This document shows, piece by piece, positions 19,204-28,443 of a stretch of 64,000 bases of DNA (the first letter of the stretch is position 1; every line of letters starts with the position of its first letter). The notes under the pieces were generated by a model. That model was not told the DNA's origin. It saw only the letters and a list, made by a program, of their open reading frames with translations, and did not search any database. A program made the position numbers and the translations under genes. This DNA comes from Flavobacterium pectinovorum (GTDB lineage: Bacteria; Bacteroidota; Bacteroidia; Flavobacteriales; Flavobacteriaceae): positions 868,001 through 932,000 of the forward strand of contig NZ_FRBX01000002.1 of NCBI RefSeq assembly GCF_900142715.1, in the 5' to 3' direction.

Positions 19204-20658
19204 ATGAAATCAATCAGCAGTATATTTTTAACCTCGATATTAATTCTGCAGGCTAATTATTCTTCATCACAAAATGCAGGATCTCCCGGAGTTTCATCAT
19301 CAAAATCAAATAAAAAAATCCAGATATATACAACAGCCGAAAATTCAGATTTAAAGCTGTCGTTGTCTAATAATTTGATTTCGAAAGAAAAAGCGACCGT
19401 TTTTATTGAAATTGATGCATCAAAAACGTTTCAGACTTTCTTGGGAATTGGTGGTGCAATAACAGACGCAAGTGCCGAAGTTTTTGCTAAACTTTCTCCC
19501 GAAAAGCAACAGGAATTTCTAACCGCTTATTACGATAAAAACAAAGGAATTGGTTATTCATTAGCCAGAACAAACATCCATAGCTGTGATTTTAGCAGCG
19601 AAAGTTATACTTATATAGCTGAAGGTGACAAAGATTTGAAAACTTTCAATATTGATCACGATCGAAAATTCAGGATTCCATTACTCAAAAGAGCAATTAA
19701 AACTGCCGACGGAAAATTAACTTTATTTGTTAGTCCGTGGAGTCCCCCAGCTTTCATGAAAGACAATAATGATATATTACACGGCGGCGTTTTATTGCCT
19801 GAGTTTGCACAATCATGGGCAAATTATTATGCAAAATTTATAAAAGAATACCAAAAAGAAGGAATCCCTGTTTGGGGGTTGACTATTCAAAATGAACCAA
19901 TGGCGACCCAGCGTTGGGAATCTTGTATTTATACTCCCGAAGCCGAAAGAGATTTCCTGAAAAACTTCCTCGGACCCACTTTAGAAAAAGACGGTTTAGG
20001 AGATAAAAAAATAATTATCTGGGATCATAATCGTGGAGACATGCTGGAAAAAAGAGCACAGCTTGTTTTCTCAGATCCTGAAGTTTCAAAATATGCATGG
20101 GGAATTGGATTTCACTGGTACGAAACCTGGAACGGCGGAACACCAAAATTCGAATCTGTCGGTAACGTTCACAAAGCTTTTCCAAACAAAAATTTATTAT
20201 TTACAGAAGGCTGTATCGAAAAATTTGACGCAACGAAATTTCAGTTTTGGGGAAATGCCGAACGTTACGGTCTTAACATGATCAACGATTTTAATAATGG
20301 AACCGTTGGCTGGACAGACTGGAATATTCTCTTAGACCAAAATGGCGGGCCAAATCATGTTGGTAATTTTTGTTTTGCACCCATTCATGCCGATACAAAT
20401 ACAGGACAATTAATTTATACACCGATGTATTATTATATTGGACATCTTTCAAAATTCGTTCGTCCCGATGCTAAAAGAATAAGTGAAACTGTAAGTGATA
20501 AAGTTTTGCTTTCAACCTCATTTAAAAATACAGATGGAAAAATAGCCACAATTGTTATGAATCAATCAGACAAAAATGTGGTGTATACAATTACAGTTAA
20601 ATCTCAAAAAAATACAATTACAATACCGGCACATGCGATGCAAACGCTTGTGTATTAG
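19204..20658 (+). CDS. GH30 family glycoside hydrolase, copy 2
   Basis: 484-residue secreted paralogue of the preceding gene and nearly colinear with it. The signal peptide is MKSISSIFLTSILILQANYSSS. Conserved blocks are LGIGGAITDASAEVFAKL, acid/base Glu231 in TIQNEP, nucleophile Glu335 in LLFTEGC, WTDWNILLDQNGGPNHVGNF, and the same IPAHAMQTLVY end. The GH30 barrel and beta-sandwich are intact and both copies keep catalytic residues, so the pair likely differ in substrate length or exo/endo mode rather than one being dead. The 33-bp gap to the GH3 gene suggests one transcript. Specificity for beta-1,6-glucan is inferred. Confidence 0.9.
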   Translation: MKSISSIFLTSILILQANYSSSQNAGSPGVSSSKSNKKIQIYTTAENSDLKLSLSNNLISKEKATVFIEIDASKTFQTFLGIGGAITDASAEVFAKLSPEKQQEFLTAYYDKNKGIGYSLARTNIHSCDFSSESYTYIAEGDKDLKTFNIDHDRKFRIPLLKRAIKTADGKLTLFVSPWSPPAFMKDNNDILHGGVLLPEFAQSWANYYAKFIKEYQKEGIPVWGLTIQNEPMATQRWESCIYTPEAERDFLKNFLGPTLEKDGLGDKKIIIWDHNRGDMLEKRAQLVFSDPEVSKYAWGIGFHWYETWNGGTPKFESVGNVHKAFPNKNLLFTEGCIEKFDATKFQFWGNAERYGLNMINDFNNGTVGWTDWNILLDQNGGPNHVGNFCFAPIHADTNTGQLIYTPMYYYIGHLSKFVRPDAKRISETVSDKVLLSTSFKNTDGKIATIVMNQSDKNVVYTITVKSQKNTITIPAHAMQTLVY

Positions 20659-20690
20659 TTTTTAATAAGATATTAATTTAAAAAATTAAA

Positions 20691-22955
20691 ATGAAAAATT
20701 CAGTTTTGCTATTGTCTTTGTTTCTTATTTGTGGAGCAGGATGGAGCCAATCAAAAAATAATAAAGCAGCTATTGATGCTAAAGTTTCAGAGTTATTATC
20801 AAAAATGACACTAGAAGAAAAAGTGGGACAAATGACTCAAATCACGGTCACCATTTTTGAAGACACAAAAAAACCAGGTTATTTTGATGCTGCAAAATTA
20901 AAGCAGGGAATTCAGGATTATCATATTGGTTCTATTTTGAATGTGCCAAATCCGGGTGCGCCAACTGTAAAAAGATGGCAGGAAACCATGACCGCGATTA
21001 CAAATGAAGCCAATAAAACAAGATTAAAAATCCCTGTTTTATACGGAATCGACGCCATTCACGGCGCAAGTTATACAGCCGGAGCAACATTGTTTCCACA
21101 GCAAATAGGTTTGGCTGCGACTTTCAACACAGCTTTAGTAAAACGTGGAGCTGAAATTTCAGCTTACGAAACCAGAGCTTCATCAATTCCATGGGTTTTT
21201 TCTCCGGATTTAGATTTTCCAAGAAATCCTGCGTGGTCGAGAATGTGGGAATCTTTTGGAGAAGATGCTTATCTATCTTCAAAAATGGCAGTCGCTTTAG
21301 TAGATGGTTTTGAAGGAAACAACAATGTAGGTTCAAAATACAGCGTTGCTTCATGTATGAAACATTACATAGGTTACGGAAGCACAACAACCGGAAAAGA
21401 TAGAACACCAAGCATTATACCGGAACGCATTCTAAGACAATACGATTTAACAATTTATCAGGCAGCAATCAAAGCCGGAGCAAAAAGTGTAATGGTAAGT
21501 TCAGGAGAAATCAACGGAACTCCCGTACACGCCAGCAAACATTTAATTACCGATATTCTTAAAAACGAACTAGGTTTTCAGGGCGTTGTTGTAACCGACT
21601 GGAAAGATATTATCTACTTAAATACCAGACATAAAGTTGCCGAAACCAAAAGAGATGCCGTGCGTATCGCTGTAATGGCAGGAATTGATATGAGCATGGT
21701 TCCGGAAGAATTTTCTTTTTATACAGATTTAGTTGATTTGGTAAAAAAAGGTGAAGTACCAATATCCAGAATTGATGATGCGGTAACAAGAATTTTGAGA
21801 ATGAAATACGAATTGAATTTGTTCCAAAATACAGTAGCTGATTTTAAAGATTATCCAAAATTTGGTTCGGCAGAACACATTCAGGAAGCGTATAATACGG
21901 CTGCAGAATCGATTACTTTATTGAAAAATAAGGATGCCGTTTTACCTTTAAACAAAACAGAAAAAATTCTGGTTACAGGTCCAACTGCAAATAGCATGAA
22001 ATACCTTAACGGAGGCTGGTCATACAATTGGCAAGGCGAAAACTCAGATACTTATGCCGCTGATAAATCAACAATACTGGAAGCTTTTCAAAATAAATTA
22101 GGCAAAGAAAATGTATTATACACAGCTGGTGCCGATCTTGAAAAAGAAGACGATGCCGAAATTCAGAAAGCCGTTGATTTGGCAAAAAATGCATCAAAAA
22201 TAGTATTGTGTTTAGGAGAGAAAAATTATACAGAAACACCAGGAGACATCAGCGATATCTATATTAGTAAATCTCAAATAAAATTAGCGCTGGCCTTATC
22301 AAAATTAAACAAGCCAATTGTTTTAGTTTTAAATGAAGGAAGACCAAGATTAATTAGTGATTTTGAAGATAAAATGAGCGCTGTTGTTCAGTGTTATTTG
22401 CCAGGAAATGAAGGCGGAAGAGCATTAGTAGATATTCTTTACGGAGACATAAACCCAAGCGGAAGATTGCCTTATAATTATCCAAGATATCCAAACTCAC
22501 TAGAGAAATACAACAGAAAATATACCGAAAGTATTTCTGAAGGAGAGCAAAATAACGATGCAACTTACGAGAAAAGTTATTTACCACAATTCGAATTTGG
22601 AACGGGATTATCGTACACCACTTTTTCTTATTCTAATTTAAAAATTGATAAAAGGGAAATCAGCAATACAGATGAAATCAATGTTTCTGTTGATGTTACA
22701 AATTCAGGAAAAAGAGCTGGAAAAGAGTCGGTTTTATTGTATTTGTCAGATAATTTTGCTTCGATAACTCCTGAATTTAAATCTTTGAAAAGATTCGAAA
22801 AAATCAGTCTAGAGCCAAACGAAACCAAAACAGTAAAATTTACTTTAAACCAAAAAGACCTTCAATTTGTAAACGAAGACCTAAAATGGATTTCCGAAAA
22901 AGGAACATTTACAGTTCAAATCGCCAATCAAAAAACGGATTTTTTACTAAAATAA
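20691..22955 (+). CDS. GH3 family beta-glucosidase (periplasmic or secreted), copy 1
   Basis: 754-residue glycoside hydrolase family 3 enzyme expected to release glucose from the non-reducing end of beta-glucan oligosaccharides. A signal peptide ends near residue 19 (CGAGWSQ). The N-terminal barrel has MTLEEKVGQMTQ, YGIDAIHGASYTAGATLFPQ, the KHYIGYG substrate loop, and the nucleophile Asp303 in GVVVTDWKD. The second domain has ESITLLKNKDAVLPL, and a fibronectin-III-like C-terminal domain follows from about residue 640 (FGTGLSYTTFSYSNLKI). It keeps a TDW rather than the more common SDW around the nucleophile. It lies in the same run as the GH30 pair. Confidence 0.92.
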   Translation: MKNSVLLLSLFLICGAGWSQSKNNKAAIDAKVSELLSKMTLEEKVGQMTQITVTIFEDTKKPGYFDAAKLKQGIQDYHIGSILNVPNPGAPTVKRWQETMTAITNEANKTRLKIPVLYGIDAIHGASYTAGATLFPQQIGLAATFNTALVKRGAEISAYETRASSIPWVFSPDLDFPRNPAWSRMWESFGEDAYLSSKMAVALVDGFEGNNNVGSKYSVASCMKHYIGYGSTTTGKDRTPSIIPERILRQYDLTIYQAAIKAGAKSVMVSSGEINGTPVHASKHLITDILKNELGFQGVVVTDWKDIIYLNTRHKVAETKRDAVRIAVMAGIDMSMVPEEFSFYTDLVDLVKKGEVPISRIDDAVTRILRMKYELNLFQNTVADFKDYPKFGSAEHIQEAYNTAAESITLLKNKDAVLPLNKTEKILVTGPTANSMKYLNGGWSYNWQGENSDTYAADKSTILEAFQNKLGKENVLYTAGADLEKEDDAEIQKAVDLAKNASKIVLCLGEKNYTETPGDISDIYISKSQIKLALALSKLNKPIVLVLNEGRPRLISDFEDKMSAVVQCYLPGNEGGRALVDILYGDINPSGRLPYNYPRYPNSLEKYNRKYTESISEGEQNNDATYEKSYLPQFEFGTGLSYTTFSYSNLKIDKREISNTDEINVSVDVTNSGKRAGKESVLLYLSDNFASITPEFKSLKRFEKISLEPNETKTVKFTLNQKDLQFVNEDLKWISEKGTFTVQIANQKTDFLLK

Positions 22956-22971
22956 ATTAGTCTAATACATT

Positions 22972-22998
22972 CCTGCAAGGTTTTCAAAACCTTGTAGG
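22972..22998. repeat. CCTGCAAGG-type palindrome
   Basis: Arms CCTGCAAGGTTTT (22972-22984) and AAAACCTTGTAGG (22986-22998) around a single base form a 13-bp hairpin with one G-T pair. It is 17 bp after the GH3 stop. A sister copy lies inside the thiE-like gene at 54905-54931. Confidence 0.7.
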
Positions 22999-23016
22999 TA
23001 TTTTAAGTTTAAATTA

Positions 23017-23167
23017 AACACATAGAAACATAGATTTTATATTTAGAAATCAATAAAAAAGAGAATAAAAAGAAACTAGTTTCTCACACATAGTCCCGAA
23101 GCTTCGGGATGCATTAATACAAGTGAAACGCCTTTTGAACGCAAACTAAGCTATGTTTCTATGTGTT
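23017..23167. repeat. MITE-like element with 17-bp terminal inverted repeats
   Basis: The ends AACACATAGAAACATAG (23017-23033) and its exact complement (23151-23167) bound 151 bp. Inside are two further perfect palindromes: AGAAACTAGTTTCT (23071-23084) and TCCCGAAGCTTCGGGA (23094-23109). No ORF is present. The element fills most of the 250-bp gap between GH3 and GH5. Miniature-transposon status is inferred from structure alone; a short target duplication is not evident. Confidence 0.55.
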
Positions 23168-23205
23168 AAAATAATACACCCAAAGGATTAATATTTAAAT
23201 AAAGG

Positions 23206-24948
23206 ATGAAAAAGTTAATTATAACATTACAATTGTTGCTTTCAATTGCCGGTTCTGCACAAGGATTTTTGCACAGAGACGGACAAAATATTGTAGACGG
23301 CAACGGCAAAAATGTAATATTAAGAGGTTTGGGCGTTGGCGGCTGGATGGTGCAGGAAGGTTATATGTTGCAGACCCAGCCTTTTGCGAGTCCGCAATAT
23401 ATGATTAAACAAAAAATTCAGGAAGTTATTGGCGAAGAAGGGACAAAAGAATTTTATGCTGCTTATAAAGCAAACGGAATAACTAAAAGAGATGTTGATT
23501 CGCTGGCAAAATGGGGATTCAATTCCATTCGTTTGCCCATGCATTACAACCTATACACACCTCCAATTGAACAGGAAAAGAACGGCAAAATTACATGGAT
23601 TGAAGAAGGTTTTACCATGACTGATAATTTAGTAAAATGGTGTGCTGAAAACAAAATGTATCTGATTCTTGATTTGCACGCTGCGCCGGGCGGACAAGGA
23701 AATGATGCTGCAATTTCAGATTACGATACTACAAAACCATCTTTATGGCAAAGTGAAGACAATCAGAAAAAAATGATTGCTTTATGGAAAAAACTCGCTT
23801 CACGTTACAGAGATAATCCGTGGATTGGTGCTTACGACATTATCAACGAACCCAACTGGAATTTTACCGGAACGAATAAAAATGGCTGCGACGAAAACGC
23901 AAACGGACCTTTAAGAGATTTAATGGTTCGCGTTACAAAAGCAATTCGCGAAGTCGATACCAACCATTTAATTTTTATTGAAGGAAATTGTTGGGGAAAT
24001 AATTACAACGGAATTTTCCCTTTATGGGATGAAAATATGGCGTTGAGTTTTCACAAATACTGGAATTACAATACTACGGCTTCTATCCAGAAAATGCTCG
24101 ATTACAGAAAACAATACAACGTTCCGATTTGGTTGGGCGAAAGCGGAGAAAACTCAAATGTTTGGTTTAAAGACGCGCTGACATTAGTAGAAACAAATAA
24201 TATTGGATGGGCATTTTGGCCAATGAAAAAAATCGAAAATATTGCCGGAGTTACTTCTGTAACCAAAATTCCGGAATACGATGTTTTGCTAAAATATTGG
24301 AAAGACGGAGGAGAAAAACCATCGGCAGATTTTGCTAAAAAAACATTGATGAAAATGGCAGATAATTACAAAATGGAAAACCTAACTGTAAAACCGGATG
24401 TAATTGATGCAATGTTCAGGCAAGTACAAACCAATGATACAAAACCATACAAAAAACATATTATTCCCGGAAAAATTGCGGCAACACTTTATGATTTGGG
24501 AACGAATGGAAAAGCTTATTCAGACACAGATTTTGTGAATTACAGAGTCGAAACCGGAAATTTTGAAGAATGGAACAAAGGAAATTCAATGAGAAATGAC
24601 GGAGTTGATATTTTGCCATGCAAAAATTCAGGTTCAAACGGTTATCAGGTTTCTTTTATTGAAGATGGAGAATGGCTGCAATATACGGTTGAAGTTTCAA
24701 AATCAAATGTATACAATGTAGCAATTCGTTATTCAAGTGAAAACTTAGAAGGAGAACTTCATTTAGAAATAGAAAACGGGAAAAAATCAGAACCAATTAC
24801 GCTTGCTCCAACAGGAGGAAATGACAAATTTAAAACGGTTATTTTATCAGGAATTGAATTAAAAAAAGGTACAAATAAAATCAAAGTATTTTTTGATAAC
24901 GGAGGTTTCAATTTGAATTATTTAGATTTCTCTGAAGTAAAAAAATAA
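23206..24948 (+). CDS. GH5 family glycoside hydrolase with C-terminal CBM6-like module
   Basis: 580-residue secreted glycanase. The signal peptide ends at about residue 19 (IAGSAQG). A GH5 (beta/alpha)8 barrel spans about 20-370, with RGLGVGGWMVQEGYM, LILDLHAAPGGQGNDAA, acid/base Glu215 in YDIINEPNW and nucleophile Glu312 in WLGESGEN. A carbohydrate-binding module resembling CBM6 follows (about 450-580, VNYRVETGNFEEWN, IEDGEWLQYTVEVSKSN, and the final GGFNLNYLDFSEV). The GGW/HAAPG pattern places it near exo-beta-1,3-glucanase-type GH5 subfamilies, fitting a mixed beta-1,3/1,6-glucan. Substrate is inferred. Confidence 0.9.
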   Translation: MKKLIITLQLLLSIAGSAQGFLHRDGQNIVDGNGKNVILRGLGVGGWMVQEGYMLQTQPFASPQYMIKQKIQEVIGEEGTKEFYAAYKANGITKRDVDSLAKWGFNSIRLPMHYNLYTPPIEQEKNGKITWIEEGFTMTDNLVKWCAENKMYLILDLHAAPGGQGNDAAISDYDTTKPSLWQSEDNQKKMIALWKKLASRYRDNPWIGAYDIINEPNWNFTGTNKNGCDENANGPLRDLMVRVTKAIREVDTNHLIFIEGNCWGNNYNGIFPLWDENMALSFHKYWNYNTTASIQKMLDYRKQYNVPIWLGESGENSNVWFKDALTLVETNNIGWAFWPMKKIENIAGVTSVTKIPEYDVLLKYWKDGGEKPSADFAKKTLMKMADNYKMENLTVKPDVIDAMFRQVQTNDTKPYKKHIIPGKIAATLYDLGTNGKAYSDTDFVNYRVETGNFEEWNKGNSMRNDGVDILPCKNSGSNGYQVSFIEDGEWLQYTVEVSKSNVYNVAIRYSSENLEGELHLEIENGKKSEPITLAPTGGNDKFKTVILSGIELKKGTNKIKVFFDNGGFNLNYLDFSEVKK

Positions 24949-25062
24949 AGAGCATATTCCTTTAGAAGTTAAATCTTGATAGTTAATTAACATAATTTTT
25001 AAATGAGTTTTTCTCTTTAAGACTACGGAAACACTAGTTTTACAGATTAAAATTTTTTAAAT

Positions 25063-25902
25063 ATGAAAAAGTTAAATAAAATTGTTTTAGTCGTATTCGT
25101 ACTTTTTGTGAGTTTGTCATTTTATGGTCAAAATTTAAGAATGATGACCTATAATATTCGGTTAGATAATCCTTCAGATGAAGAAAATGCGTGGCCAAAT
25201 CGAAAAGAATATTTTACGTCGCAAATACAATTTTACAGTCCTGATATTTTTGGCGTTCAGGAGGCTTTGCCAAATCAGGTTAACTATATAGCTTCGGCTT
25301 TGTCGGAATATAACAAATTTGGAATTGGAAGAGAAGAAAAAGAAGAAGGCGAAGCGTGTACGATTTATTATAAAAAAGACCGTTTTCAGGTACAAAACAT
25401 AAATACATTTTGGTTGTCGGAAAACCCAAATGTAGTTTCCAGGGGTTGGGATGCTGCTTGTAACAGAGTCTGTACGTCGGCTCTTTTTAAAGATTTAAAG
25501 ACAAAGAAGTTTTTTTGGGTTTTTAACGTGCATCTCGACCATATTGGAAACGAGGCAAGAATAAAAGGAGTACAATTGGTTCTTTCGAAAATAAAAGAAT
25601 TCAACACAAAAAATTATCCTGTTTTTTTGATGGGGGATTTTAATTCAGAACCTGATACGCCTCAAATTACAGAGATAAAAAAAGTAATGGATGATACAAA
25701 AGATGTTTCAATAGAAAAACCTTTCGGACCATCAGGAACTTTTAATGATTTTGAACACAACAAGCCTGTAAACTTGCTTATAGATTATATTTTTATTTCT
25801 AAAAACAGCGGATTAAAAGTGCAGAAGCATGCCGTTTTAAGTGATTCTAAAGATTTAAAATATCCATCAGATCACTTGCCGGTTTATATTGAAATTAATT
25901 AA
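25063..25902 (+). CDS. Endonuclease/exonuclease/phosphatase-fold hydrolase, secreted
   Basis: 279-residue protein with a signal peptide (1-23, FVSLSFYGQ) and an EEP (DNase I-like) domain. Metal and catalytic motifs are visible: MMTYNIRLDN, FGVQEALPNQ (metal-binding Glu), VHLDHIGNEAR, MGDFNSEPDTPQ and PSDHLPVYIEI. Such exported EEP proteins are common in Bacteroidota glycan loci; the substrate is unknown, and phosphodiester or phosphate-ester cleavage is only the family reaction. It ends 6 bp before the next GH3 gene, so it is part of that operon. Confidence 0.88.
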   Translation: MKKLNKIVLVVFVLFVSLSFYGQNLRMMTYNIRLDNPSDEENAWPNRKEYFTSQIQFYSPDIFGVQEALPNQVNYIASALSEYNKFGIGREEKEEGEACTIYYKKDRFQVQNINTFWLSENPNVVSRGWDAACNRVCTSALFKDLKTKKFFWVFNVHLDHIGNEARIKGVQLVLSKIKEFNTKNYPVFLMGDFNSEPDTPQITEIKKVMDDTKDVSIEKPFGPSGTFNDFEHNKPVNLLIDYIFISKNSGLKVQKHAVLSDSKDLKYPSDHLPVYIEIN

Positions 25903-25908
25903 ACTAAA

Positions 25909-28137
25909 ATGAAAAAATTAACCACATTTGCCTTGTTGATGGTGTCGTTTTTTGCGGCCGCACAACAAGAAACAATCGATCAAAAAGTAAATGCTTTATT
26001 GAAAAAAATGACCATTGAAGAAAAAATAGGTCAGCTTAATCAATATACAGGCGATAATTCGGCAACAGGTCCAATTACCATAAATCCAAACAAACAAGCG
26101 GAGATAAAAGCTGGTTTAATAGGTTCGATGCTTAATGTTGTTGGAACAAAATATACCAGACAATATCAGGAATTAGCAATGCAGTCACGCCTTAAGATTC
26201 CGCTATTATTTGGTCAGGACGTAATTCACGGATATAAAACAACATTTCCAATTCCGTTAGCTGAAGCTGCAAGTTGGGATTTACAGGCAATTGAATTAGC
26301 TGCCAGAGTTGCTGCAACCGAGGCTTCTGCAAGTGGTATTCACTGGACATTTGCGCCAATGGTAGATATTGGCCGTGATCCGCGTTGGGGCCGTGTAATG
26401 GAAGGTGCGGGAGAAGACACTTATCTGGGTTCTAAAATTGCTTATGCAAGGGTAAAAGGTTTTCAGGGAAATAAATTGGGAGATTTAAACTCTGTTATGG
26501 CTTGCGTAAAACACTTTGCAGCTTATGGTGCTGCAACAGGCGGTAGAGATTACAACTCGGTTGACATGAGTGAAAGAATGTTGTTTGAAACCTATTTGCC
26601 TCCTTTTAAAGCAGCTTTAGATGCAGGTGCAGCCACTTTTATGAATTCATTTAATGACATTAACGGAATTCCGGCAACTGGAAATGTGCATTTACAACGT
26701 GACATTTTAAAAGGAAAATGGAACTTTCAGGGATTTGTAGTTTCAGATTGGGGTTCAATCGGAGAAATGGTAGCCCACGGTTATTCTAAAGATCTTAAAG
26801 CGGCTGCACTTTCTGCTATTACAGCCGGAAGTGATATGGATATGGAAAGTAACGCATACCGTTATAATTTAGCCGAATTAGTAAAAGAAGGAAAAGTATC
26901 TATTGATCTTATTGATGATGCTGTAAAACGTATTCTTCGTAAAAAATACGAATTAGGATTGTTTGAAAATCCGTATAAATATTCAGATGATAAAAGAGCT
27001 GAAAAAGCTTTGAATAATCCTGAAAACAGAAAAGCGGCGCTTGAAGTTGCCGAGAAAAGTATTGTTTTATTAAAGAATGAAAATCAAACTTTGCCACTTT
27101 CTAAAAGCCTTAAAACAATTGCATTTATTGGTCCAATGGTAAAAGAATACAAAGCCAATATGGGATTTTGGTCTGTAGAATTGCCAGACGTTGATTATGA
27201 TAAATGGGTTGTTTCGCAATGGGATGGTTTACAAAATAAAGTGGGCAAAAACACCAAATTGCTTTACGCAAAAGGCTGTGAAGTAGATGGCGATAACAAA
27301 GATGGATTTGCAGAAGCTGTTGCAACTGCAAAACAAGCTGATGTTGTTATTTTGAGTATTGGTGAAAGACGCGATATGAGTGGTGAAGCAAAAAGCCGAA
27401 GTGATCTTCATTTACCAGGGGTTCAGGAAGATTTAGTGAAGGCAATTCAGGCAACAGGAAAGCCGGTTGTGGTTTTGGTAAATGCAGGGAGACCCCTTAT
27501 TTTTAACTGGACTGCAGATAATATTCCGGCAATTGTGTACACTTGGTGGCTGGGAACTGAAGCAGGAAATGCGATCGCCAATGTTTTGTCTGGAGATTAT
27601 AATCCGTCTGGAAAATTGCCAATGACTTTTCCGAGAGAAGTAGGGCAAGTGCCAATTTATTATAATCATTTTAGTACCGGAAGACCGGCTCCGAATGAAA
27701 ATTCAACAGGTTATGTTTCTTCTTATATTGATTTGAAAAACTCACCAAAATTTCCTTTTGGATATGGTTTGAGTTATACAAAATTCAATTATTCCGATTT
27801 GAAATTATCTTCTGCTAAAATAAAAAGTAACGAAACCATTAAAGTTTCTTTTCAGTTATCAAATGTTGGAAAAGTTGCCGGAGAAGAAGTTGTGCAGTTG
27901 TATTTACAGGATAAATTTGGATCTGTAGTAAGACCGGTTTTAGAATTGAAAGATTTTCAAAAAGTAAAACTAAATGCAGGAGAATCTAAAACAATCGAAT
28001 TTACAATCGACAAAGAAAAACTCTCTCTTTACAATGATAAAATAGAATGGGTTGCTGAACCTGGAGATTTTGAAGTAATGATTGGAGCTTCTTCAGCAGA
28101 TATTAAATTAAAAGCAAATTTTGAATTAGTACAATAA
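25909..28137 (+). CDS. bglX: GH3 family beta-glucosidase, BglX-like, copy 2
   Basis: 742-residue secreted beta-glucosidase with a signal peptide (1-19, SFFAAAQQ). The GH3 N-terminal barrel has IGQLNQYTG, LFGQDVIHGYKTTFPIPLAEA, KHFAAYGAATGGRDYN and the nucleophile Asp280 in GFVVSDWGS. The alpha/beta sandwich has IVLLKNENQTLPLS and IGERRDMSGEAKSRSDL, and the FnIII-like domain begins at FPFGYGLSYTKFNYSDL. The order and length match E. coli BglX. It is more canonical than the first GH3 of the locus, so the two probably differ in linkage. It is the last gene of the glucan run and is followed by a strong hairpin. Confidence 0.93.
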   Translation: MKKLTTFALLMVSFFAAAQQETIDQKVNALLKKMTIEEKIGQLNQYTGDNSATGPITINPNKQAEIKAGLIGSMLNVVGTKYTRQYQELAMQSRLKIPLLFGQDVIHGYKTTFPIPLAEAASWDLQAIELAARVAATEASASGIHWTFAPMVDIGRDPRWGRVMEGAGEDTYLGSKIAYARVKGFQGNKLGDLNSVMACVKHFAAYGAATGGRDYNSVDMSERMLFETYLPPFKAALDAGAATFMNSFNDINGIPATGNVHLQRDILKGKWNFQGFVVSDWGSIGEMVAHGYSKDLKAAALSAITAGSDMDMESNAYRYNLAELVKEGKVSIDLIDDAVKRILRKKYELGLFENPYKYSDDKRAEKALNNPENRKAALEVAEKSIVLLKNENQTLPLSKSLKTIAFIGPMVKEYKANMGFWSVELPDVDYDKWVVSQWDGLQNKVGKNTKLLYAKGCEVDGDNKDGFAEAVATAKQADVVILSIGERRDMSGEAKSRSDLHLPGVQEDLVKAIQATGKPVVVLVNAGRPLIFNWTADNIPAIVYTWWLGTEAGNAIANVLSGDYNPSGKLPMTFPREVGQVPIYYNHFSTGRPAPNENSTGYVSSYIDLKNSPKFPFGYGLSYTKFNYSDLKLSSAKIKSNETIKVSFQLSNVGKVAGEEVVQLYLQDKFGSVVRPVLELKDFQKVKLNAGESKTIEFTIDKEKLSLYNDKIEWVAEPGDFEVMIGASSADIKLKANFELVQ

Positions 28138-28151
28138 ATAGAATGTTAATT

Positions 28152-28225
28152 AATTGGCGTTATGGATTTTATAAACAGTTTTGAATTATTTCAAGACAGT
28201 ATTTATAAAATCCATAGCGCCAATT
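28152..28225. terminator. Long hairpin at the bglX / small-gene junction
   Basis: 24-nt arms (28152-28175 and 28202-28225) pair with one G-T position, and the 26-nt loop contains a second 7-bp stem. The right arm codes for the last residues of the convergent 85-residue gene, so the left arm looks like an inverted copy of that gene's 3' end. It probably stops transcription in both directions, although no strong T-tract follows. Confidence 0.6.
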
Positions 28226-28443
28226 CCTTTGTAAGAAGCGTATAACGCTTTATCAAAAGCTTCGCGTTTTGCTTTTTTATCTTTGGTTCCTGTTTCAACA
28301 AGCATCTCGTTGAAAATTCTTTCCTGCTCTTCGCTGTATTTTATAGAAGCTTCTAAAAGATCGTTTTTTGAAACTAATCCAAAAGAAGAACAGACCTTTT
28401 TAATAAGCCCTTTGTTGAGTTTTGTAAAATTTGGAATGCTCAT
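28186..28443 (-). CDS. Small protein of unknown function (85 aa)
   Basis: 85 residues, highly charged and predicted helical, with no signal peptide or membrane segment. It starts MSIPNFTKLNKGLIKKVCSS and ends GAMDFINTVLK. I do not recognise the family. Codon use looks like the neighbours. The 3' end lies within the hairpin at 28152-28225, and the gene is convergent with bglX. An opposite-strand reading of 80 codons overlaps but has weaker features. It might be a Flavobacterium-specific cytosolic protein; no function can be assigned. Confidence 0.65.
   Translation of the reverse strand: MSIPNFTKLNKGLIKKVCSSFGLVSKNDLLEASIKYSEEQERIFNEMLVETGTKDKKAKREAFDKALYASYKGIGAMDFINTVLK

Noticed and set aside
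17690..20658. The two GH30 genes as a recent tandem duplication
   Set aside because: They are colinear but differ at many positions in DNA and protein, so the duplication is not recent.
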